In this document: positions 1-6,092 of the stretch, in pieces | Position numbering within the stretch: the stretch's first letter is position 1 | Layout of the letters: every line of letters begins with the position of its first letter | Assembly (NCBI GenBank): GCA_934668515.1 | Contig: CAKUNS010000033.1 | Coordinates: 1 to 15,543, forward strand | DNA length: 15,543 bases | Reading direction: 5' to 3' | Source: an uncultured Eggerthellaceae bacterium | Lineage (GTDB): Bacteria; Actinomycetota; Coriobacteriia; Coriobacteriales; Eggerthellaceae | The notes under the pieces: generated by a model | Told to the model about the DNA's origin: nothing | Databases searched by the model: none | Seen by the model: the letters and a program-made list of their open reading frames with translations, nothing else | Translations under genes and position numbers: made by a program

Positions 1-875
1 CCCACGCACGCCACAACGAACAAAACGACAAGGGAAATGCGGTCGTGCGGAGTTCTCTTCTTTGCTATCGCGGAAGCGACGAGTGTCATAGCGATTGGCA
101 TGCAGCAGAACGAGGCGAGGTTCGGCAGCAGCGGCCCGTATACCAGCATTTCCCAAGGGAACAGCTGGAACGCTATGCAGGCCAGCGAGCCGATCGCAAC
201 CTTACGAACATCATTTTCGAAAATCGTCGAGAAGAATGCCGCCATGGCCAAAGGGAACACGACGGAACAAAGAATGAAATCGACCGCGTTCTCGGCAAAG
301 CCGGCGCCGACGTTGAACAGTTGAACCAAAACCGCGCAAAACGCCATCCATGTTGAAGGGTAAAAACCAGCGTCGGGGGTGGGGTTCACTTGTTGGTCGA
401 GAGCGCACTGGAAAGAAGTTTGCTTAAGTGAATCGAATGCTTGCGCATCGGCGAAAGCGCGAATGCCGTTGATGTGATGCTGGTTATCCCAGGCTTGCGC
501 GAAAGCCGAGAAGTCGGGCAAAACGCGGAGGAAGATGAAGCATCCCGCAAAGATCCCTACAGCGGCGTATAAGCAGAGCATCTTCCCTGAAAGCGCGGGC
601 ATGACAAGTGTACGGCTTTTATCCGTATGCTGCAGTGCAAAGCAAACGGCTGCGCCAATGATCGCAGGCGGAAGGGCGACAGTGAATGCGTTGCAGGGAA
701 TGCCTGCCGCGCACCATGCAAACGAGAACGCGCCGAACAGGAAGGCGCTCAGCGCGGGGGACGCGCAGATGCACCAGGGGCGGCTGAGACCCCAAGCGCG
801 TAGAAGGAAAAATCCGGGCAGGTACAGCAGTACAACGGCGGTGAGGCAAGCTGTTATGAAAGTAAAAGTATCCAT
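1..875 (-). CDS. Multi-spanning membrane protein, DUF6541-like, 3' end outside window
   Basis: I read an uninterrupted minus-strand frame of 291 codons from an ATG at 875 to the left edge; the C-terminus is missing. The protein starts MDTFTFITACLTAVV and is very hydrophobic, with about seven likely membrane segments in the part seen. Between the third and fourth segments lies a soluble stretch (about residues 120-165) containing WDNQHHINGIRAF and FYPSTWMAF. A short polar loop with two histidines followed by a Y-P-x-x-W segment reminds me of the large actinobacterial membrane proteins classed as DUF6541, which resemble lipid-linked glycosyltransferases in topology; I recall this rather than having tested it. 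The function is unknown, and a cell-envelope glycan role is only a guess. Starts at GTG 878 or further upstream are possible, but ATG 875 is favoured by the -10-like hexamer exactly 6 nt upstream. It diverges from luxS. Confidence 0.72.
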   Translation of the reverse strand, partial: MDTFTFITACLTAVVLLYLPGFFLLRAWGLSRPWCICASPALSAFLFGAFSFAWCAAGIPCNAFTVALPPAIIGAAVCFALQHTDKSRTLVMPALSGKMLCLYAAVGIFAGCFIFLRVLPDFSAFAQAWDNQHHINGIRAFADAQAFDSLKQTSFQCALDQQVNPTPDAGFYPSTWMAFCAVLVQLFNVGAGFAENAVDFILCSVVFPLAMAAFFSTIFENDVRKVAIGSLACIAFQLFPWEMLVYGPLLPNLASFCCMPIAMTLVASAIAKKRTPHDRISLVVLFVVACV

Positions 876-890
876 CACTTCATAGTAGCA
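876..890 (-). promoter_or_regulatory. Putative leaderless promoter (extended -10) of the membrane-protein gene
   Basis: On the minus strand the sequence TGCTACTAT (890-882) is an extended -10 element (TGn plus TACTAT). It is followed by six bases (GAAGTG, 881-876) and then the ATG at 875. Transcription would start at or next to the A of the start codon. No Shine-Dalgarno lies at a usable distance. No convincing -35 is visible, which fits an extended -10. The same geometry recurs at two other genes in this window. Confidence 0.45.
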
Positions 891-1040
891 AATCAAAGGG
901 GAAAATCGATTTCTCGACAGAGTGATATTTCAGTTGTTTTCACGTTTTCATCAGGCATGAAGCAATAATGCTGATTTAACCTAAGTCCATAAATCACACG
1001 ACGTCCATCGTCGCTCGGTTTCGTCACGACAGGAGGATCC

Positions 1041-1529
1041 ATGGAGAAGATCGCCAGTTTCACCATCGACCATTTGCGTTTGATTCCCGGTATTTACGTT
1101 TCGCGTAAAGACGCCGATCCGGTAAAGGGCGGTGTTGTCACCACGTTCGATCTGCGCATGACTGCCCCGAATCGCGAGCCTGTTATCAATACTGCTCCGC
1201 TTCATGCGATCGAGCACCTGGGCGCGACGTTCCTTCGAAACGACGAGGAGTGGAAGGACCGCGTGCTCTATTTCGGTCCGATGGGTTGCCGCACGGGCTT
1301 CTACCTTCTTTTGTTCGGCGATCTTGAGCCTGCTGACATCGCCGATCTCGTTCGTCGTATGTTCGAGTTCATGGCTGCATTCGAAGGCGAGATTCCTGGT
1401 GCTCGCCCTGAGGAGTGCGGTAACTGGCACGACGCCGATCTGGTTGGTGCTAAGTGGTGGGCGGATCGCTACCTTGCAAATACCCTCACCAATCTTGACG
1501 AGTCGAACACGGTTTACCCTCAACTGTAA
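1041..1529 (+). CDS. luxS: S-ribosylhomocysteine lyase (LuxS)
   Basis: LuxS cleaves S-ribosylhomocysteine to homocysteine and DPD, the precursor of autoinducer-2, in the cytoplasm as part of the activated methyl cycle. The 162-residue length is normal for the family. The metal site is complete: His55 and His59 in HAIEH and Cys126 in EECGNW. The catalytic residues are also present: Glu58 in HAIEH and Cys83 in GPMGCRTGFY. The start is fixed by a strong AGGAGG at 1031-1036, 4 nt before the ATG. The gene stands alone with a terminator just after it. The neighbouring minus-strand genes import methionine, so both flanks of the methionine cycle are represented. No Pfs/MTAN nucleosidase, which would supply the substrate, lies in the window. 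Whether AI-2 serves as a signal here cannot be told from sequence. Confidence 0.97.
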   Translation: MEKIASFTIDHLRLIPGIYVSRKDADPVKGGVVTTFDLRMTAPNREPVINTAPLHAIEHLGATFLRNDEEWKDRVLYFGPMGCRTGFYLLLFGDLEPADIADLVRRMFEFMAAFEGEIPGARPEECGNWHDADLVGAKWWADRYLANTLTNLDESNTVYPQL

Positions 1530-1560
1530 GACTGGGGCGTTAGGCAAATATCAGTTAGTA

Positions 1561-1588
1561 ACGGGCGCGAATCACCGCGCCCGTTTTT
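1561..1588 (+). terminator. Rho-independent terminator of luxS
   Basis: A perfect 9-bp stem (ACGGGCGCG at 1561-1569 with CGCGCCCGT at 1576-1584) closes a 6-nt loop and runs into a T tract (1584-1588). It begins 31 nt after the luxS stop codon. Confidence 0.9.
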
Positions 1589-1623
1589 CGTTGGCGCTGT
1601 TGTGTGTGATCGTCTGAACAAAT

Positions 1624-1653
1624 GGAGCCGCACTCGCTGTGGAGTACGGCTCC
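1624..1653 (-). terminator. Hairpin terminator after metI
   Basis: GGAGCCG (1624-1630) pairs with CGGCTCC (1647-1653). A single C/A mismatch then leads into four more pairs (ACTC with GAGT), leaving a 6-nt loop. It lies just past the metI stop codon. On the minus strand it is followed by ATTTGTT, a weak T tract, so it is probably the terminator of the metQNI operon. It also works as a barrier against convergent transcription from luxS. Confidence 0.6.
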
Positions 1654-1685
1654 TGAAAAGATTGAGCTCTGGAACGAACTTGAAT

Positions 1686-2363
1686 TTACCTGCGGCGCTT
1701 GTCGATCTTGCGGGCAGTGACGTCGCCAATTGCCTGAAAGGCGATGACAAGCACAATGCACAGCAGAACGGCGAAGATCATGACATCGGTTTGGAAGCGT
1801 TGGTAACCGTAGCGGATGGCGATGTCGCCCAAGCCGCCAGCGCCAACCGTGCCAGCCATGGCGGAGTAGCCGAACAGGGTGACGAAGGTGATCGCAGCGC
1901 CGCGAACAAGCGAGGGAAGCGTTTCCTTCAAGTACACCTTGTAGACGATTTGCCAGGTGGAAGCGCCGAAACTCTGAGCCGCTTCGATAAGGCCGGCGTC
2001 GGTTTCCTCAAGGCTTTGCTCAACCATGCGTGCGGCGAAGGGCGCTGCGGTGACCACAAGGGGCACAACCGCACCGGGAACGCCAAGCGAGGTTCCCACC
2101 ACGAAACGCGTGAACGGGATGAGCGCAACCAACAGGATGATGAAGGGCACGGAGCGCCCGATGTTCACGATCCAGCCGACGACGGTTGAGAGAATGCGGT
2201 TGGGGTGCAGGCCGTTCGGTCCCGTGACGACCAAAAGGATGCCTAACGGGATGCCGATGACGTACGCAAGAAGGGTGGCCACGCACGTCATGGTAAGCGT
2301 ATCGATGGTGCCCTGAAGGAACAGATTGCCATACTGGGCGAAGAAGGCGGAGTAATCGAACAT
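1686..2363 (-). CDS. metI: Methionine ABC transporter, membrane permease MetI
   Basis: This is the membrane subunit of a D/L-methionine importer of the methionine uptake transporter family, working as a homodimer with MetN and MetQ. At 225 residues it is the usual length for MetI. About five hydrophobic segments are visible. The family-typical RSVPFIILLVALIPFTR stretch lies at 70-86. The EAA coupling loop, which docks on the ATPase, covers about 118-138 (SLEETDAGLIEAAQSFGAS). The C-terminus is strongly basic (RKIDKRRR), consistent with a cytoplasmic tail. The ATG follows the metN stop codon by one base, and its ribosome-binding site (GGAGGTGA) lies inside the end of metN, so the two are translationally coupled. 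It is the last gene of the metQ-metN-metI operon. Confidence 0.95.
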   Translation of the reverse strand: MFDYSAFFAQYGNLFLQGTIDTLTMTCVATLLAYVIGIPLGILLVVTGPNGLHPNRILSTVVGWIVNIGRSVPFIILLVALIPFTRFVVGTSLGVPGAVVPLVVTAAPFAARMVEQSLEETDAGLIEAAQSFGASTWQIVYKVYLKETLPSLVRGAAITFVTLFGYSAMAGTVGAGGLGDIAIRYGYQRFQTDVMIFAVLLCIVLVIAFQAIGDVTARKIDKRRR

Positions 2364-2364
2364 G

Positions 2365-3114
2365 TTACTTCACCTCCAGGCTATCGAATGAAACAAGCTC
2401 GCGGGCGGCATCGCTTTGCGGGTTTTCGAGGACTTGACGCGTTGGGCCTTCTTCGACGATGACGCCGCCGTCGATTACGGCAACGCGATCACAGATGTGG
2501 CGAGCAACGGCAAGTGAATGGGTGATGACGACAAGCGTGACGCCCAGTTCTTTGTTGATTTTCGCGAGCAGGTTGAGAACCGACACCGTGGTGCGCGTGT
2601 CAAGCGCGCTGGTGGCCTCGTCGCAAAGCATGATGCGCGGGTTGTTCGCCAGCGCGCGTGCGATGGCGACGCGTTGCTGCTGACCGCCGGAAAGCTCGCT
2701 GGGGTAGCGCTGCGCCTTGTCGGCCAGTTCAACGACCTCAAGCAGTTCAAGCGCACGCTTCTTGGCAGCATCTTTTTTCTCGCCATGGATGGTGAGCGGG
2801 AACATGACATTGTCGAGCACGGTGCGCTGCTGGAACAGGCTGAAGTTCTGGAAGATCATGCCGATTCCCTCGCGAAGCTTTCGCAGCTCGCGACCGTGGT
2901 AGTTGGTTACGTCAACGCCATCGATGAGAATGCGCCCCGACGTGGGACGCTCAAGAAGGTTGATACAGCGTACGAGCGTGGACTTGCCTGCGCCCGACTG
3001 GCCGATAATGCCAAAGATCTCCCCCTCGCCAATGGTAAGGCTCACATCGTGCAGGGCACGATGCGAGCCTTCGCGAGCAAGGTAGACCTTTTCTAGATGG
3101 TCTAGCTCTATCAT
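2365..3114 (-). CDS. metN: Methionine ABC transporter, ATP-binding protein MetN (short form)
   Basis: This ATPase drives methionine import together with MetI and MetQ. All nucleotide-binding elements are present: Walker A GQSGAGKST (38-46), Q-loop Gln89 in MIFQNFSLF, signature LSGGQQQRVAIARAL (141-155), Walker B IMLCDE (161-166), D-loop SALD and switch His199 in VITHS. The motif pattern and position between metQ and metI identify it as MetN rather than a polar amino-acid ATPase. The oddity is length: 249 residues against about 340 for E. coli MetN. The protein stops right after the ABC core, so the C-terminal NIL/ACT-like domain that binds methionine and mediates trans-inhibition is absent. 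The next gene begins one base later, so this is not a frameshifted remnant. The start is supported by AAAGGAG about 12 nt upstream, a rather long spacer. Confidence 0.93.
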   Translation of the reverse strand: MIELDHLEKVYLAREGSHRALHDVSLTIGEGEIFGIIGQSGAGKSTLVRCINLLERPTSGRILIDGVDVTNYHGRELRKLREGIGMIFQNFSLFQQRTVLDNVMFPLTIHGEKKDAAKKRALELLEVVELADKAQRYPSELSGGQQQRVAIARALANNPRIMLCDEATSALDTRTTVSVLNLLAKINKELGVTLVVITHSLAVARHICDRVAVIDGGVIVEEGPTRQVLENPQSDAARELVSFDSLEVK

Positions 3115-3144
3115 TTCGCTTTTTAGCTCCTTTGTAGGCGTCCC

Positions 3145-4008
3145 TTAGAAGACGGGGACGACTGCGCCGGCGTAGGTGTCATTGATGTAGGTGCGAACCT
3201 CGTCGGACGTGATTGCTTTAACAAGAGCCTTAATCTTATCAGAATCCTGGTTGCCATCCTTCACGACCAGCACATTTGCATAAGCTTCAGCGGCGAGCGA
3301 GGTAGCGGACTCGGTTGCAAGGGCCTCGGAGGTCTTGAAGCCGGCGGGGATTGCGTAGTTGCCGTTGATGCAAGCAAGGTCAACGTCGGCGACGATGTTG
3401 GGGATCGTTGCAGCCTCGACTTCCTTCAGCTTGAGGTTCTTCGGGTTGGAGACGATGTCGTTCGTGGTGGCATTGATGCCCGCGTCGTCCTTCAAAGTGA
3501 TAAGGCCGGCATCCTGCAGAAGAAGCAGTGCGCGAGCTTCGTTGGTTGCATCGTTGGGAACGGCGACAGTTGCGCCGTCAGCCAAAGCATCGAGAGACTT
3601 GGTCTTGCCAGGATACAGGCCGAACGGCTCGTAGTGGACGGCAGCGACGCTTGCGAGATGCGTGCCCTTCTCGTCATTGAAGTTGTTCAGGTAGGTGATG
3701 TGCTGGAAGTAGTTGGCGTCGACTTCGCCCTCTTCGGTCACCGTGTTGGGCTGAACGTAATCGGTGAACTCCTTCACTACAAGAGTGTAGCCTTCCTTCT
3801 CGAGCAGCGGCTTAACAGCGTCGTTTAGGATCCCTGCGTGGGGGGAGGGGGTTGCGGCGACGGTGATGGTTTTGTCATCGGAAGCGCTGGACTTGCTGGA
3901 GTCAGAGGTGGAGCTCTTGGCGCCGCAGCCTGCCAGAGCGAACACGAGTACCGCGCTCAGGGCAAACGTGGCGACAAGAGCCGTCTTTTTCTTGAAACTG
4001 AATGCCAT
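3145..4008 (-). CDS. metQ: Methionine-binding lipoprotein MetQ
   Basis: This is the substrate-binding component of the methionine importer, anchored to the outer face of the membrane. The 287-residue protein begins with basic residues (SFKKKTA), a hydrophobic core, and a lipobox LAGC at 25-28 with Cys28 as the lipidated residue. A serine- and lysine-rich linker (about 29-46) follows. The mature domain matches the NlpA/MetQ fold from about residue 47: ITVAATPSPHAGIL, then the segment around VDANYFQHITYLNNF and the typical central stretch VAVPNDATNEARALLLLQDAGLI. The start ATG has GAAAGGA with an 8-nt spacer. It is first in the operon metQ-metN-metI, 30 nt ahead of metN, and has inverted repeats in its upstream region. 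Methionine specificity is inferred from family and context; related NlpA proteins can bind other ligands. Confidence 0.93.
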   Translation of the reverse strand: MAFSFKKKTALVATFALSAVLVFALAGCGAKSSTSDSSKSSASDDKTITVAATPSPHAGILNDAVKPLLEKEGYTLVVKEFTDYVQPNTVTEEGEVDANYFQHITYLNNFNDEKGTHLASVAAVHYEPFGLYPGKTKSLDALADGATVAVPNDATNEARALLLLQDAGLITLKDDAGINATTNDIVSNPKNLKLKEVEAATIPNIVADVDLACINGNYAIPAGFKTSEALATESATSLAAEAYANVLVVKDGNQDSDKIKALVKAITSDEVRTYINDTYAGAVVPVF

Positions 4009-4030
4009 TGGTGATGTCCTTTCTTAAAAC

Positions 4031-4100
4031 GCGTTTCAATGAGTGAACGCCTTTGCTTTAATTGACGTTCACTAAGATATCGTTAGTTGGCTTGAAACGC
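4031..4100 (-). promoter_or_regulatory. Nested inverted repeats upstream of metQ
   Basis: Two perfect inverted repeats are nested: GCGTTTCAA (4031-4039) with TTGAAACGC (4092-4100), and inside it AGTGAACG (4042-4049) with CGTTCACT (4066-4073). The near edge is only 7 nt from the metQ Shine-Dalgarno (4017-4023). The left half by itself also reads as GCGTT-N10-AACGC (4031-4050), an operator-like palindrome. The repeats could be sites for a repressor or a 5'-UTR fold controlling metQNI. I do not see the core of a SAM-I riboswitch or a T-box here. Confidence 0.5.
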
Positions 4101-4220
4101 TATTACGTAAAACTAATGCTGGGTTATCGCTAACGCCGATATAGAGAAATCAGACTAAAGCGGGTTCAGACATTGCCGATCGTATACCCGAGTTATCGCA
4201 AATATCTTTAGAGCTCTTTG

Positions 4221-6038
4221 TTATAGGGCGATGCTTTGATACAGACCGTCTTTGACGAAACCCTGTTTACGATAGTATTCACGCGTGCCAACTGACGAGA
4301 TCACGTTCAGCTTCAGGTATCCCTTTGCGCGAGCGATTCCTTTGGCTTGCTCGATGAGCTTTCGCCCGAGACCGTGATGCTGTGCGGCCGCATCGTCTTT
4401 CCCCAGGTGAGCGGCTTGCCCATACACGTGAACCTCTCGGATCATGGCGTCTCCTTCGGAAACTGCCAGATCGTTGTTTATGCCGCGAGCATTGATTTCA
4501 TCCCATTTGGGGAGGGAAAGGCGCAGGAATCCGGCGATGTGGTTGTCGTCTGTGACCCATTGCAGGAAATGCTCATGAGTAAGTGCGGTTTCGTATGCGA
4601 AGTCTGAAAGATGCAGGTTGGGAACTTGCACTTCCTGCCTGTTGATCTCGCGGAAGCGGATTTCCTGTACAGCGGTGTGCTCGTTTAGCTTCTCGATATG
4701 CGACTCGACCATTTGGCGAAGGTTTGTCTTCTTGTTTCCAACCATGATGTCGCAAGCGCTGATATCCCTGATCATGCGGCTGATGCGAATGTAGGGAGGC
4801 GTTGCGAGCGTATCCGTCGAAAGGACGTCGATCAGTTCCGTTTCGGTGTAGGGACGCCAACGCCCCTGTTCGTATAGGCTGACCAGCCCGGTTCCGGAAA
4901 CCAAGGCGCAGGGGTAGAGTTTCACTTCATCGGGAAGGAACGCGGGGTTCGTGATGAACTCGCGATAATCCTCGATATCGCTTTCAGGAGTTGATCCGAC
5001 AAGGTTGACCATCAGGTGGGAATGGATTTTGAACCCATAAAGCCTGATCAGGTTGAACGCCTGTGTGACCTGCTCGATTTGGGTGAAGCGGTTGTTCTGA
5101 CGAAGGATTTCCTCGCGCGTGCTTTGCACGCCGATTTGGATTTTCGTACAGCCAAGCTCCCTGAAGAACGTCAGGTTTTGAGGCGTGACCGTGTCGGGGC
5201 GTGTTTCGATGACCAGGCCGACTACGCGATGCGCTGATTTTTCGTTTGCGGACTGCTGCGCCATCAGCTCGTCTTTTGTTGCAGTTTCGTTTTCGGCTTC
5301 GCGAAGATGTACGGCGGAATCACCGTATAAGGTGGCGAACGCCTGGTTGTAGGTTTCTTCGCCCCTGTTGATGGCTGCTTGGTGGCTGCGGACCAGCTCT
5401 TCAAGGACGACGGGGTCGCTTGAGATGCCCGCGTCCTCGTAGCGTTGACGTATGCTGGCAAGCTCGGATTCATCCATAGGCCATTCGTTTAATGCTCTGA
5501 ACAGCTCTTTCATGAACCAAAGTTGGTACGGGCGGGCATAATCGCTCCAGGTGCCACCCAAAACGATAAGCTCGACCTTGTCGGTTGCGTGTCCCATTTG
5601 CGTGAGTGCGCGCATGCGCGAGGCAACCTGCAAATAAGGGTCAAAGAAGTTGCGCTCGGCACGTTGGCAGGCCGGCTCGTTGGACAGGTAGCTTTTCGGC
5701 ATGCGCAGGTCGTTCGGGCAATAGACGCAGTTGCTGCCGCATGGTTGCGGCTTGGTGATCACCGTTATGGTGGCAACGCCCGACGATGTGCGGCGTGGCT
5801 TCATGCGTAAGGTGTCGAAGATCTTTCGCTCTAAGGTGTCGTCGACATTCCATGAGGCCCAGCGATCGGGGTCATTCGACTTGGTTTTCAGGTAGAAAGG
5901 AAGAAGCTTCTTCTTTGCCAGATGCTTCGATACGTCGGTGACGTTGTCGTTGTGGTCGCGAACGATCTGGGCGAGTTCGTTTGGGGTGACGTCGCCCAAG
6001 CGCAGGCGATCGATGATATCGAGTAAAAGTTGTTCCAT
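4221..6038 (-). CDS. Elp3-like tRNA wobble-uridine radical SAM / GNAT enzyme
   Basis: Elp3 uses a radical-SAM centre and acetyl-CoA to put a carboxymethyl group on C5 of tRNA uridine 34. Domains seen: an N-terminal substrate region (about 1-88) ending in the family block RRTSSGVATITVITKP; the radical SAM cluster cysteines C100, C104 and C107 (CGSNCVYC); the Elp3 stretches NFFDPYLQV (130-138) and DKVELIVLGGTW (153-164); VGLVIETRPD (273-282); and a C-terminal GNAT domain (about 455-605) with the acetyl-CoA loop QHHGLGRKLIEQA (553-565) and YYRKQGF (588-594). The order matches Elp3 throughout. It has 605 residues, longer than the roughly 460-550 I expect, mainly because of a charged insert at about 186-265. 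Other Elongator subunits are not in the window, as in bacteria and archaea with stand-alone Elp3. The start ATG lacks a usable Shine-Dalgarno and sits 6 nt from TACAAT. Confidence 0.9.
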   Translation of the reverse strand: MEQLLLDIIDRLRLGDVTPNELAQIVRDHNDNVTDVSKHLAKKKLLPFYLKTKSNDPDRWASWNVDDTLERKIFDTLRMKPRRTSSGVATITVITKPQPCGSNCVYCPNDLRMPKSYLSNEPACQRAERNFFDPYLQVASRMRALTQMGHATDKVELIVLGGTWSDYARPYQLWFMKELFRALNEWPMDESELASIRQRYEDAGISSDPVVLEELVRSHQAAINRGEETYNQAFATLYGDSAVHLREAENETATKDELMAQQSANEKSAHRVVGLVIETRPDTVTPQNLTFFRELGCTKIQIGVQSTREEILRQNNRFTQIEQVTQAFNLIRLYGFKIHSHLMVNLVGSTPESDIEDYREFITNPAFLPDEVKLYPCALVSGTGLVSLYEQGRWRPYTETELIDVLSTDTLATPPYIRISRMIRDISACDIMVGNKKTNLRQMVESHIEKLNEHTAVQEIRFREINRQEVQVPNLHLSDFAYETALTHEHFLQWVTDDNHIAGFLRLSLPKWDEINARGINNDLAVSEGDAMIREVHVYGQAAHLGKDDAAAQHHGLGRKLIEQAKGIARAKGYLKLNVISSVGTREYYRKQGFVKDGLYQSIAL

Positions 6039-6044
6039 GCCTTC

Positions 6045-6050
6045 ATTGTA
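6045..6050 (-). promoter_or_regulatory. Putative leaderless -10 element of elp3
   Basis: The minus strand reads TACAAT (6050-6045), six bases (GAAGGC), then the elp3 ATG at 6038. A start site about 7 nt after the hexamer coincides with the A of the ATG, implying a leaderless mRNA. The GAAGG would lie too close to the ATG to act as a ribosome-binding site. No clear -35 is visible. Confidence 0.45.
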
Positions 6051-6057
6051 TTAGAGA

Positions 6058-6086
6058 TTAGCTCGCAGGCCATTCTTGGCTAGAAT
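6058..6086 (+). promoter_or_regulatory. Putative leaderless promoter of the Trm9-like methyltransferase gene
   Basis: TAGAAT at 6081-6086 is followed by six bases and then the ATG at 6093. A weak -35 candidate (TTAGCT, 6058-6063) lies 17 nt upstream of the hexamer. There is no Shine-Dalgarno. This promoter shares the 54-bp divergent region with elp3. Confidence 0.45.
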
Positions 6087-6092
6087 ACCCGT

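Noticed and set aside
535..885. A 116-codon plus-strand frame
   Set aside because: It is antisense to the hydrophobic minus-strand membrane-protein gene, which reads through without a stop.
876..1040. SAM or SAH riboswitch in front of luxS
   Set aside because: There are small CGACG/CGTCG repeats (about 1000-1014), but no recognisable riboswitch core or expression platform; the 165-bp gap is probably just two divergent promoters.
1602..2189. A 195-codon plus-strand frame
   Set aside because: It is the complement of metI, has a low-complexity polar composition (Gly, Asp, His and Asn rich), and has no ribosome-binding site.
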